From Gammaproteobacteria bacterium (GTDB lineage: Bacteria; Pseudomonadota; Gammaproteobacteria; HK1): a stretch of DNA of 64,000 nucleotides. The stretch spans positions 25,204 through 89,203 of the forward strand of contig JAJFJT010000028.1 in NCBI GenBank assembly GCA_021773795.1, in the 5' to 3' direction. The translations under genes were made by a program, and so were the position numbers. Positions 54,982 to 63,624 of this stretch are shown here, one piece after another. The notes below the pieces were generated by a model. That model did no database searches. It was given only the letters and a program-made list of their open reading frames with translations, and was not told the DNA's origin. Position 1 is the stretch's first letter. Each line of letters opens with the position of its first letter.

Positions 54982-56511
54982 TTAGCTATTAGCTTTCTCA
55001 AGCTCGGCGTATTTCTCCTCAATGAACTTGATCCGCTCAGCTTTTCCCAAGCTATTGCTCTCGCCGGTGGTGGCAATCACCTTACGAGCCACATCACGAC
55101 GCCGCTCAACCTCGGCCGCCACGTCCTTCCCTTCCTTAATATTAAGGATATTGCCCTGACAGTAGAGATTAGGCGTGGGGTTCTGCTCCAGGAATTCCTT
55201 CCATGCCTCGGGAGTAGCCTTCGGATTGTCACCTGAAATGGCATCACGCAGTAGCTTGCGGAACAGAAAGACGCCACCGTCCGCCTTCATCGGATTCTCC
55301 AGGCTATGTATCGCAATGGAGCGCTGACTGATAATCGCCTCGTAGTCGCCCGGTGCCCACTGGGCATCCTTGTAGCACTCGCGCGCACGGTGATTCGGTT
55401 GGGGTTGCAGGAATGGAGTCTTCTCATCCTTGCTGTCCCAGTAGCGCTGTAGTTCGGGTCTGCGACGAGAAACCTGCCCGTCGAGGAAATCAATGGTCTC
55501 ATAACCGATGAGATGCCTGAGTTGTTCACCAAGACCCCGTGGATCAATACCCGGGCCCACCATCCGCCAGCCAATCATCTTGCTCGAAGTGTCGTTAACC
55601 GGCACCGTCCAGCGCAACATATGGATGCGGCTGAAGACCTTGCGTTTCGAGGCGTCCTCGAAGAGATAAGAGTGGCAACTGATATTAGGCAAAACCTGCT
55701 GGTTCACGCGGACAAACAGGGTGTTTTCATCGATACGCCGGGAGGAGGTCCAGGCCATGCCCTTGCCATCATCCACGGGGTGGAACGCCAGATCAGGACG
55801 CACCATGTATGCCCCCGCACCGGCCTCACCGAAGGTGGTGGACTGCTCATGCCCCGGCACTACGGCAGTGGTGTGCAGCGGAATATGGTGATACTGGTCC
55901 GCGGAGTTGTCCTGTACCTGCATCCAGTTGGCGTCCTGAAAGTTGCTGTAGGGCACCAGCTCATCACCCTCAGATAAGGTGAAGCCGTCTTCCCATTCCG
56001 GGAATGGGGGCTCATCCTCTGGCGGGCCCATATAGGCGAAGACCAGACCATTCCGCTCGAAGGCCTTGTAGGCGGGTTGCCAGACATTGGCGGCCAGGCG
56101 CTCACCGTCGGCCTCTTCGCCCTTGGCGGCGGGTACTTCAAGACACTTACCATCCACGTCCCAGACCCATCCGTGATAGCAGCACATGATGCCCTTTTCC
56201 TTTACCAGACCATATTCCAGCGAGGCACCACGGTGGCAGCAATGAGCATGGAGCACCCCAACATTACCACTCTGATCGCGGAAAGCGACCAATTCCTCAT
56301 TCATGATCTCGACAAAACGAGGGGTATCGGTCAACTCCTCCGACATACAAATGGGCTGCCAAAAATGGCGCATGTACTCACCCAGAATGGTATCCGGGCC
56401 ACACTCACTCAGCAGGGTGCCAGGTTCCGGAATAACTGAACTGTAATAGCCACCATAAGGAATCAGCTTGGGACGCCCGGCAGTTTTCTCTGCGGTAGTT
56501 GCACTCATCAA
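54982..56511 (-). CDS. Rieske non-heme iron oxygenase, large subunit 1
   Basis: The 509-residue protein resembles the phthalate-dioxygenase type alpha subunits. The Rieske [2Fe-2S] motif is split between CCHRGASLEYG (about residue 92, C-x-H) and CCYHGW (about 112, C-x2-H). The catalytic iron site is NSADQYHHIPLHTT (D-x2-H-x4-H near residue 210). The substrate is unknown; the length exceeds typical 420-450 residue enzymes because of a C-terminal extension. It has a paralogue 400 bp upstream. No reductase or ferredoxin gene is adjacent, so the electron donor must be encoded elsewhere. Confidence 0.9.
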   Translation of the reverse strand: MMSATTAEKTAGRPKLIPYGGYYSSVIPEPGTLLSECGPDTILGEYMRHFWQPICMSEELTDTPRFVEIMNEELVAFRDQSGNVGVLHAHCCHRGASLEYGLVKEKGIMCCYHGWVWDVDGKCLEVPAAKGEEADGERLAANVWQPAYKAFERNGLVFAYMGPPEDEPPFPEWEDGFTLSEGDELVPYSNFQDANWMQVQDNSADQYHHIPLHTTAVVPGHEQSTTFGEAGAGAYMVRPDLAFHPVDDGKGMAWTSSRRIDENTLFVRVNQQVLPNISCHSYLFEDASKRKVFSRIHMLRWTVPVNDTSSKMIGWRMVGPGIDPRGLGEQLRHLIGYETIDFLDGQVSRRRPELQRYWDSKDEKTPFLQPQPNHRARECYKDAQWAPGDYEAIISQRSIAIHSLENPMKADGGVFLFRKLLRDAISGDNPKATPEAWKEFLEQNPTPNLYCQGNILNIKEGKDVAAEVERRRDVARKVIATTGESNSLGKAERIKFIEEKYAELEKANS

Positions 56512-56840
56512 ATACTCTCCAAAATTCAGTGGGTTGAAATATGAGAATCAAGGCCTGTCCATCTATATACCTAGAGGCACTAGGTCCAACTGGGAAAGCT
56601 TCCCATTTACATGGGCGCCTGTCCAATTGGATTTAACACAATAATCACCTATAAAACATAAGGTTATTTGCATTTTTCAGGACAGCAGAACACATCTGCT
56701 AAATGGTGATCTGGATGCTAAGCCATTGTTGGGATTAATAAAACTGTCGTGGGCATTTGTGGGTGCGGCCACGTCCGATGGAAACTGGCTCAGACCTGGT
56801 GCAAGGAGGGACAGATAATAGGTGCACGGATCGGGGATAC
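56512..56840. promoter_or_regulatory. Upstream region of Rieske gene 1
   Basis: This interval between the two Rieske genes holds no gene. Both Rieske genes share an 11-base word CCTGTCCAATT upstream (56618-56628 here, 58580-58590 for gene 2), at 107 and 134 bp from the starts, and AT-rich sequence on its far side. The word may belong to a common promoter or operator; the rest of the two regions has diverged. Confidence 0.4.
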
Positions 56841-56869
56841 AAAAAAAAGGGGGCGCATAAAGCGCCCCC
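56841..56869 (-). terminator. Terminator of Rieske oxygenase gene 2
   Basis: GGGGGCGC-loop-GCGCCCCC hairpin with a run of eight A on its plus-strand left side, read as T on the minus strand, about 35 bp after the stop of gene 2. Related in form to the terminator after gene 1, consistent with duplication of the whole transcription unit. Confidence 0.88.
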
Positions 56870-56901
56870 AAAACTACACTGAGTTTTTAGCTAAGCAAAG
56901 A

Positions 56902-58446
56902 CTAATCGTAGCTCTTCTCAAGCGCTGCATAGTTCTCCTCAATAAACGCTACTCGATCAGCGCCCTTGAGACCCTGTTCGAGACTCTGCGTATTCAGATC
57001 AATGATCCTGTCTGCAATGTCACGCCGACGGGCAACCTCATCCACCAAGTTATCCGCGCCCGGGATCATCAGGATATTGCCCTGACAGTAGACACTCGGA
57101 GTTGGATCCTCCTTGAGCCATTTTTTGAAGGCTGCTGGTGAGGCGTTGGGGTTGTCACCCGTGATGGCATCACGAAGCAGTTTGCGGAACATATAAACAC
57201 CGCCGTCGGCCTTCATCGGGTTCTCTAGCCCGTGCACCGCGATAGTACGCTGCGAGACGATCGCCTCGTAATCGCCCGGTGCCCACTGCGCATCCTTGTA
57301 GGATTCGCGTGCCCGGTGATCTGGCTGTGGCACAGGGAACGGAGTCCGCTCTGCATCCGGGCCCTTCTTCGCATCCCAGTACTTCTGCAGTTCCGGACGA
57401 CGACGTGAGACCTGGCCGTCGAGGAAGTCGATGGTCTCGAAACCGATGAGGTGCTTGAGCGCCACACCGATTCCACGCGGGTCGATGCCCGGGCCAATCA
57501 CCCGCCAACCAATCATCTTGCTCGCGGTGTCGCTGACCGGAATGGTCCAGCGAATCATGTGCAAACGACTGAAGACCTTACGCGCCTCACCCGTCTCAAA
57601 AAGATAGGAGTGGAAGCTGATATCGGGCAACATCTGCTGGTTGATACGGACGAAGATCTTGCCGTCATCAATGCGTCGTGAGGAAGTCCAAGCCATGCTT
57701 CGACCTTCATTCACGGGGTAAAACTGCAGATCAGGACGCACTAGATAAGGAGCCGCACCAGCCTCACCGAAGGTGGTGGACTGCTCGTGCCCCGGTACCA
57801 CGGCGGTGGTATGCAGCGGAATGTGATGGTACTGGTCAGCAGAGTTATCCTGCACCTGTAGCCAGTTACAATCCTGATAGTTACTGAAGGCTACCAGCTC
57901 GTCGCCATCGGCAACGGTGAAGCCATCTTCCCACTCGGGGAAAGCAGGCTCTTCTTCCGGCGGACCCATATAAACGAACACCAGACCGCTACGCTCAAAG
58001 GATTTGTAGGCCGGCTGCCAGACGCCAGCGGCAAACTTCTCACCCTCGGCCTCTTCACCCTTGGCCGCAGGAACCTCGATGCACTTGCCGTCCACGTCGA
58101 AAACCCAACCGTGATAGCAGCACATGATGCCCTTCTCTTTCACCAAGCCATATTCCAGCGAGGCGCCACGATGGCAGCAATGGGCATGAAGCACACCCAC
58201 ATTACCGCTCTGATCGCGAAAGGCAACCAGCTCTTCATTAAAGAGCTCCACATAACGTGGGGTATCGGTGAGCTCTTCTGACAAGCATACGGGCTGCCAG
58301 AAACGACGCATATACTCACCCAGCGGGGTGCCTGGACCGGCTTCGGTCAACAGGGGCTCCGTATCAGGAATAATGGAACTGTAATAGCCGCCATAAGGAA
58401 TCAGCTTCGGACGTCCAGCGGTAAGATCTGCTTTGTTTACACTCAT
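56902..58446 (-). CDS. Rieske non-heme iron oxygenase, large subunit 2 (paralogue)
   Basis: The 514-residue paralogue of gene 1 is highly similar throughout, including CCHRGASLEYGLVKEKG, MCCYHGWVFDVDGKC, NSADQYHHIPLHTTAVVPG and the C-terminal extension from about 425. A few residues are inserted (GPDAERTPF near 370). Both Rieske and catalytic-iron ligands are retained, so both enzymes could be active. The similarity suggests a recent duplication with possible divergence of substrate range. Its own terminator and a CRP-like site upstream suggest independent regulation. Confidence 0.9.
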   Translation of the reverse strand: MSVNKADLTAGRPKLIPYGGYYSSIIPDTEPLLTEAGPGTPLGEYMRRFWQPVCLSEELTDTPRYVELFNEELVAFRDQSGNVGVLHAHCCHRGASLEYGLVKEKGIMCCYHGWVFDVDGKCIEVPAAKGEEAEGEKFAAGVWQPAYKSFERSGLVFVYMGPPEEEPAFPEWEDGFTVADGDELVAFSNYQDCNWLQVQDNSADQYHHIPLHTTAVVPGHEQSTTFGEAGAAPYLVRPDLQFYPVNEGRSMAWTSSRRIDDGKIFVRINQQMLPDISFHSYLFETGEARKVFSRLHMIRWTIPVSDTASKMIGWRVIGPGIDPRGIGVALKHLIGFETIDFLDGQVSRRRPELQKYWDAKKGPDAERTPFPVPQPDHRARESYKDAQWAPGDYEAIVSQRTIAVHGLENPMKADGGVYMFRKLLRDAITGDNPNASPAAFKKWLKEDPTPSVYCQGNILMIPGADNLVDEVARRRDIADRIIDLNTQSLEQGLKGADRVAFIEENYAALEKSYD

Positions 58447-58601
58447 CGTTTCACTTCTCCATACATGAGCAAATTATTGGATAGAAATCCAGGGGGCAGG
58501 CCCTAGTTGCGCATTCATCCACCCCCCCTCCGGAGCTGGTGCGCTGACCTGGAGGGGGACTCTCTCACCCGCACAAAATCCTGTCCAATTCATTTATTGC
58601 A

Positions 58602-58617
58602 TGTGATTTATCTCATA
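58602..58617 (-). promoter_or_regulatory. Putative CRP site upstream of Rieske gene 2
   Basis: The plus strand reads TGTGATTTATCTCATA, matching the CRP consensus TGTGA-N6-TCACA at 9 of 10 positions. It lies about 160 bp upstream of the gene 2 start and 20-30 bp from the shared CCTGTCCAATT word. A CRP/Vfr gene and a class III adenylate cyclase are in the same window. No such site is clear before gene 1. The remaining gap to the ABC gene holds no coding sequence I can support. Confidence 0.45.
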
Positions 58618-58730
58618 AAGGCATAATAACCCTACTTTCATAGGGATATTAGGCTTTGGCAGAATATTTACGCCTATGACAGAAACAATAATGTGGGCGA
58701 GAAGAGGTGGTATCGGACTACTGCAAACGA

Positions 58731-59489
58731 TCAGGACGTGGAAATACACGCTAGGTACGCCTGCTCCAGGCTGCCACCATACTGCTGCCGGCACGCCTCG
58801 GGGGTCCCTACGAAACGGAGCCGTCCACCATGCAGGATCCCCATGCGGTCACACAGGGACTCAACATCGGTGAGCAAATGGGTACTGAAGAATACGGTTC
58901 GTTTGCGGGCGCGAAGTTCCCCAAAATAACGCTTGACCAGGATCCGCGCTTTGGGATCGAGCCCCGACATGGGCTCATCAAGGATATACAGCTCCTTGCC
59001 ACTCAGAAAACAGGCAATGAGGCCCAGCTTCTGCGCCATGCCCTTGGAATATTGGCGTACCGGTCTGGCAAGCGTATCTATCTCAAGGTCCAGACTGCCA
59101 CACAGGCCTTCCAGGATGGAGGCGTCTGCCTCGACACCGTGCAAGCGAGCTGAATACTCAAGAAAGTCCCGACCAGTCAGGTAGTAGGGAGGTAGAAAAC
59201 GCTCGGGCAGGTAGGCTAGGCGCTCTCTTGCAGCAATCAGCCGGTGGGAAACACCGAAAATCTCGATCTCTCCCGCGTCCATCTCGGAGAAATCCAGCAG
59301 GCCTTTCAGGCTGGTGGTCTTGCCTGCACCGTTGACTCCCACCAACCCGAAGAACTCACCCTCCGCCACACTGAAAGACAGCTCCTCCAATACCGTGCTA
59401 CGGCCAAAGCGCTTGGCCACGCCGGAAAAATAAATGGCGGGGGCCGCGGCAGGCAACGGCGCCTCTACCATCAATGGCCCCTTGGGCAA
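58731..59489 (-). CDS. ABC transporter ATP-binding protein
   Basis: The 252-residue ATPase has Walker A GVNGAGKTTSLKG, signature YSKGMAQKLGL, Walker B LYILDEPMSGLD and the H-loop STHLL. It belongs to the drug/sodium exporter-like (ABC-2) type, which pairs with a six-helix permease. No permease is adjacent on the minus strand; the nearest candidate is the partial membrane protein at 63625-64000. It is 51 bp after the prepilin gene, in the same orientation. Confidence 0.92.
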   Translation of the reverse strand: MPKGPLMVEAPLPAAAPAIYFSGVAKRFGRSTVLEELSFSVAEGEFFGLVGVNGAGKTTSLKGLLDFSEMDAGEIEIFGVSHRLIAARERLAYLPERFLPPYYLTGRDFLEYSARLHGVEADASILEGLCGSLDLEIDTLARPVRQYSKGMAQKLGLIACFLSGKELYILDEPMSGLDPKARILVKRYFGELRARKRTVFFSTHLLTDVESLCDRMGILHGGRLRFVGTPEACRQQYGGSLEQAYLACISTS

Positions 59490-59540
59490 TGAGGGAAGAT
59501 ATTAGTGAAAACAGGCTTGGGGGCTAACAAGACAGAGCGA

Positions 59541-60263
59541 TTAAAAGAGCAAGACGGTGTTGCAGTCCTGGTCATCGGCTGCAACGTCCCAGATGATTGG
59601 AACCGCTGCGGTGACGCAGGTAGCCAGCATGCCACCCCAGCTATTGGCATTGGCAAAGATAGTGGGTGCCGCCAGCGCCGCCCGAATTACGCCGGTAAGT
59701 GGGATACCGTCATCCAGCTTGGTATCCAGTTCCAGCAAAATATTCACGGGTACGCCACGCCCTACCACCAGGTTGAGCCGCACCGGGTTAGTGCCCAGAT
59801 AATCTGTGGTGCGACCAATGGTCACGACATTGTTAAAGGCATTGAGAGGCGCCAGATTATTGGTGGTACTGGGCTCCGTAGCGGCACTGCCAAGATAAGC
59901 GCCCTGGATGAACCCAGCCTTGGAAAGCTGCTCCCACAGCGCATTGGCCTCATCATAAACATTTGCGCCAGCCACATTATCGAGGCGCCCGTTACTATTG
60001 CCGCCACCGGAAATGGCCACCCCGATAGCGGATCCAGCCGGTGCTGCATTCCAATCCCCGGGGACATTGCGGTAACGATCAATAAAGCCGAAATAGGCGG
60101 CCTGTATATGGCTGCTCATATCCGCCAGATTGCGCACCTTGGCGCTGTTGATCATCTCCTGGCCCTTGAGGATCGCTCCCAGCAACAGGCCGATAATTAC
60201 CAGCACGATGGCTATTTCCACCAGCGAGAATCCAGCCTCATGCCGCCGCAAGCCCCTCACCAT
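59541..60263 (-). CDS. Prepilin-type protein 1
   Basis: The 240-residue protein has a class III prepilin leader (G11 followed by FSLVEIAIVLVIIGLLLGA) with the Glu at position +5, so it is processed by PilD. The mature part is a glycine/asparagine-rich globular domain with a C-terminal cysteine pair (ATCVTAA and DDQDC) that may form a disulfide loop. It is large for a pilin. Its paralogue at 60410 shares most residues. Specific assembly system unknown. Confidence 0.9.
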   Translation of the reverse strand: MVRGLRRHEAGFSLVEIAIVLVIIGLLLGAILKGQEMINSAKVRNLADMSSHIQAAYFGFIDRYRNVPGDWNAAPAGSAIGVAISGGGNSNGRLDNVAGANVYDEANALWEQLSKAGFIQGAYLGSAATEPSTTNNLAPLNAFNNVVTIGRTTDYLGTNPVRLNLVVGRGVPVNILLELDTKLDDGIPLTGVIRAALAAPTIFANANSWGGMLATCVTAAVPIIWDVAADDQDCNTVLLF

Positions 60264-60351
60264 TACGACTCCCTCAGAATCCGTCCAGCATCAAAAACCC
60301 AACTGCCTGTAGAACAGTATATAGCATGGATATTCTGGCAAAGGTTGCGAC

Positions 60352-60380
60352 AAAAAAAAACCCGGCATAAGCCGGGTTTT
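60352..60380 (-). terminator. Terminator between the two prepilin genes
   Basis: ACCCGGC-ATAA-GCCGGGT with a nine-A run on its plus-strand left side, read as a T run on the minus strand, about 30 bp after the stop of prepilin 2. So each prepilin gene may have its own transcript. Confidence 0.9.
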
Positions 60381-60409
60381 GAACTACCTTCGTGGAAGAC
60401 GATGCTGCT

Positions 60410-61120
60410 TTAGTACAGAAAGACCGAGTTGCAGTCCTGGTCATCCACCGCAACGTTCCAGATGAATGGCGCCGCAGCCGTCACACAGGTGGCCGTAGTA
60501 GCCCCCCAGTTATTGGCGCCCGCAAAGATGGTGGCTGCCGCCAGTGAACTGCGCAACACGCCAGTAATCGGGATACCATCGTCGAGCTTGGTATCCAGTT
60601 CCAGCTGGATGTTCACCGGCACCCCCCGCCCCAATATCAGCTGCAAGCGCACTGGCGCCGTTCCCATGTAGTCCGGGGTCCTACCAATGGCGACCACGTT
60701 GTTAAAGGCATTCAGAGGTGCCAGGTTATTGGTAGTGCTCGGCTCAGTAGCTGCAGTGCCTGCATAGGCACCCTGGATGAAACCCGCCTTGGAGAGCTGC
60801 TCCCACATTGCATTGGCTTCATCGTAGACATTGGCGCCGGCGACATTGTCCAAACGACCATTGCTATTGCCGCCACCTGTGATGGCCACACCGATAGCCG
60901 CCGTTGCAGGGGCAGATGCCCAATCACCGGGAACCCGACGATAGCGATCGATAAAACCGAAATAGGCGGCCTGGATGCCGGCATTCATATCGGCGAGGTT
61001 ACGTACCCGGGCACTGTTAATCAGTTCCTGCCCCTTGAGTATGCCGCCAAGCAACAGGCCGATGATCACCAACACGATGGCGATCTCGACGAGGGTAAAT
61101 CCGCTTTGCTTTTTGTTCAT
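60410..61120 (-). CDS. Prepilin-type protein 2 (paralogue)
   Basis: Start ATG 61120 (MNKKQSG|FTLVEIAIVLVIIG) gives 236 residues and a short seven-residue leader. The mature part aligns along its whole length with prepilin 1 (AAYFGFIDRYRRVPGDW, GGGNSNGRLDNVAGANVYDE, TNNLAPLNAFNNVVAIG). It also keeps the C-terminal cysteine pair. The two are tandem duplicates of fairly recent age. An upstream in-frame extension to 61201 is not used. Confidence 0.91.
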   Translation of the reverse strand: MNKKQSGFTLVEIAIVLVIIGLLLGGILKGQELINSARVRNLADMNAGIQAAYFGFIDRYRRVPGDWASAPATAAIGVAITGGGNSNGRLDNVAGANVYDEANAMWEQLSKAGFIQGAYAGTAATEPSTTNNLAPLNAFNNVVAIGRTPDYMGTAPVRLQLILGRGVPVNIQLELDTKLDDGIPITGVLRSSLAAATIFAGANNWGATTATCVTAAAPFIWNVAVDDQDCNSVFLY

Positions 61121-61518
61121 GATGCATGTCCTCCGGGAAACGGGTTGGTTTTTTGTTTCCCTTGCGGGGATATAGCTAGCAAAATAGATGCCAACCACCA
61201 AATAGGCGGCAAGAATCCAATGCCCCAGCGGAAAACTTTCTGGTGAAATCCAGACCGTGACTTGCCGCTATCCTATCGACTGTCTAGACTCGGCAAGGCT
61301 ATTCAGCATCGAGCCTGACATCCAGCACCGGGGGAACCAGTAGAAGCCATGCTGGATTATTCGCTTTACTCACCCTGCGGGCCGCCTGTTCGGCGTTCAA
61401 CGCGCTATGCGCTTTTGTCCCGTTTCCACGGGAATAGCGGTGATGCTTAATAAAGGCGCAGTTTCAGAGAAAGGAACTCCGCCCAAACTAAGAGGCAACT
61501 GCAATCAATGACAACGGA
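61121..61518. other. Intergenic region between prepilin 2 and adenylate cyclase
   Basis: This 398-bp gap holds no gene I can support. Features by eye are an inverted repeat CTTGCCG (61261-61267) with CGGCAAG (61291-61297), and a short hairpin CCCGT-TTCC-ACGGG at 61419-61432. Neither looks like a clear terminator. Confidence 0.5.
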
Positions 61519-62781
61519 ATGCCCATGCTGAATACCCTCAAACGCTACCGCATCCAGATAGTTATCGTTCTGTGCGTTTTTGCCCTGTTCATGGCCAATG
61601 CCGTTGGCTCCTTCCGCTTGTTTCTGGATTTGGGCCCGGGGGCCTCCAGCCTGCGGGCCGCCCTGGGCAACCAGGAGTTTCTCATCCTGTTGGTTTTGGG
61701 CCTCACGCTCTCTTTTCTGCTGCCGATACTTAGCCCCATCAAGGCCTCGTTCTGCACCCTGCTTGCCACCATACCGGTGTTCTACTTTGGCATCGCCCCC
61801 GCAAGTTCACACTCGCTGATTCCCATGGAGTATTCGCTACTCACCATCCTGATGCTATTCGGGGTCAATGTGCTCGCGAGCTGGTTTAGAGAAAGCCATA
61901 GAAAACAGGAGCTTCTAGGTGTTTTTGGGCAGTACGTCCCGCCTGAGTTGGTCAATATTATCAGCCAGGGTACAGAGCGCCCCAATCTTGAAGGCGAGTC
62001 CCGGGAAATGACCGTGATGTTCTGCGATGTGCACAACTTCACCAGCATCTCCGAGGGGCTTGGTCCCCGTCAGCTTACGGCACTGCTCAATGCCCTGCTC
62101 ACCCCGATGACCCGCATCGTCTATAAACACGGTGGCACCATCGATAAATACATAGGGGATGCCTTGATGGCATTTTGGGGGGCCCCGCTCCAAGACCCGG
62201 AACACGCCAGAAATGCGCTCCTGGCGGCCCTCGAGATCCAGCAAATGGTGGGGGAACTCGCCTCCACTTTCCAAAGCCGGGGTTGGCCAAAAATCACCCT
62301 CGGGATCGGGATAAATTCCGGCCTTATGAACGTAGGCAATATGGGCTCGGAATACCGTATGGCCTATACGGTAATCGGCGACACGGTCAACCTCGCCTCG
62401 CGTCTGCAAGACCTGACCCGGGTCTATCATGCCGGCATTATCGTGGGTCAGGCAACCCAGCTTGTGGTACCGGAAATGCTCTATCGCGAGCTCGATCTGG
62501 TGCAGGTCAAGGGTAAGAAGGTACTCACTCGCATTTACGAACCCTGCGGCCCGGCAGATGGTATGAGTACATCAGTCCAGCAGGCAGTAGCTCAGCATAA
62601 TCAAGCACTTGGCCATTATTTTCGACGGGAGTGGGATACCGCGGAATCCTTATTTCAGACGCTGGAAAAAATGCCCGCCACCGACAAGCAAAAAACCGTC
62701 TATCTGAAACGAATCAAGGCATATCGCAACAATCCTCCGCTGCCGGAATGGCAAGGTGAAACCCGCTATATGGAGAAATAA
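61519..62781 (+). CDS. Class III adenylate/guanylate cyclase with membrane N-terminus
   Basis: The 420-residue protein has four or so membrane helices in the first 120 residues and a class III cyclase domain (about 150-335). Catalytic residues are complete: metal Asp in VMFCDVHNFTSIS and in DKYIGDALMAFWG, and the transition-state Asn/Arg in VNLASRLQ. The base-selecting Lys/Asp positions suggest cAMP but cannot be settled by eye. An extra C-terminal helical tail of about 85 residues follows. It is the likely cAMP source for the CRP/Vfr in this window. It is on the opposite strand to the surrounding genes. Confidence 0.92.
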   Translation: MPMLNTLKRYRIQIVIVLCVFALFMANAVGSFRLFLDLGPGASSLRAALGNQEFLILLVLGLTLSFLLPILSPIKASFCTLLATIPVFYFGIAPASSHSLIPMEYSLLTILMLFGVNVLASWFRESHRKQELLGVFGQYVPPELVNIISQGTERPNLEGESREMTVMFCDVHNFTSISEGLGPRQLTALLNALLTPMTRIVYKHGGTIDKYIGDALMAFWGAPLQDPEHARNALLAALEIQQMVGELASTFQSRGWPKITLGIGINSGLMNVGNMGSEYRMAYTVIGDTVNLASRLQDLTRVYHAGIIVGQATQLVVPEMLYRELDLVQVKGKKVLTRIYEPCGPADGMSTSVQQAVAQHNQALGHYFRREWDTAESLFQTLEKMPATDKQKTVYLKRIKAYRNNPPLPEWQGETRYMEK

Positions 62782-62802
62782 AGGGAAGAAACTGTCGGAA
62801 AG

Positions 62803-63612
62803 TCAACGGATTGACGACTTCTCGACACTTTTCACTTGCAGTTCCTGCAGCTTTCCTTCCAGAAAACGCAATTCATGGGGATCCTGAATAGCCCCTTCAG
62901 CAATCAGACCCCCAATCAACAAACGGGCACTCTCCAGCTCCCCCATATCCTCCAGAACGACAATACTCATATCCCGGGCCCAGAAAGGTACCGATGGCCC
63001 CGTAGCGTGCCTGGTGATGGCCCGTGCATAGCGCAGGGCCAACGGTAAATCCTTTAACTGATGCTTCGCGACAATCACCGCGTGAGCCAGCCAACGCCAG
63101 CGACGATCCGGATCTGCGAGAAACTGATGGTAGACAAAATTCAGCATCCGCCGCTTTTTGGCCTCCACCGTCACCGTGCCATAGAGACGACTGGCCGCCA
63201 GCAGCGGATATTGGCCACGCGGATCGAGTGCCAGTATGCGACCTAGCCAGGCCTCCACCCGCGCATAATCCAGACGGGAGAAGGGCACGCTAATCCCCGG
63301 TTGGTTATCAAAGGCCTGCAGCCACAGCATTAAAAATTTCGCCAGTACGATGTGATCGCCCAGGCTAGCCATACCCAAGATACGCACAGACGGTGGCGCG
63401 GGTAGATCCTCGGCGCGGGCCACCGGCTCTGGTGCAACGGCGTGCCAGGATAATTGCGCCGCCAAAGAGGCAAGCAGTAGTAGCAGCACGGGCCAAGGCA
63501 CAAAACTTAAGTGGCGCTCTCGAGTGGCCCCGGATATAAAAGCGTCCCCTATGGGTGCCAACCATGCTCTCAGTATGGTTGGAACCCGCCCGGCATGATC
63601 CGGTTTACTCAT
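62803..63612 (-). CDS. Hypothetical membrane-anchored protein near prepilin cluster
   Basis: The 269-residue protein has one membrane helix near residue 40-55 (FVPWPVLLLLLASLAAQLS) and a large periplasmic part with helical, TPR-like features (YARVEAWLGRILALDPRGQYP, LRYARAITRHATGP). No named family is recognised. It lies 12 bp downstream of a partial membrane protein gene and is probably cotranscribed with it. The two sit on the same strand as the prepilins and the ABC ATPase, separated by the cyclase gene. Confidence 0.75.
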   Translation of the reverse strand: MSKPDHAGRVPTILRAWLAPIGDAFISGATRERHLSFVPWPVLLLLLASLAAQLSWHAVAPEPVARAEDLPAPPSVRILGMASLGDHIVLAKFLMLWLQAFDNQPGISVPFSRLDYARVEAWLGRILALDPRGQYPLLAASRLYGTVTVEAKKRRMLNFVYHQFLADPDRRWRWLAHAVIVAKHQLKDLPLALRYARAITRHATGPSVPFWARDMSIVVLEDMGELESARLLIGGLIAEGAIQDPHELRFLEGKLQELQVKSVEKSSIR

Positions 63613-63624
63613 ACGATCATCGCC

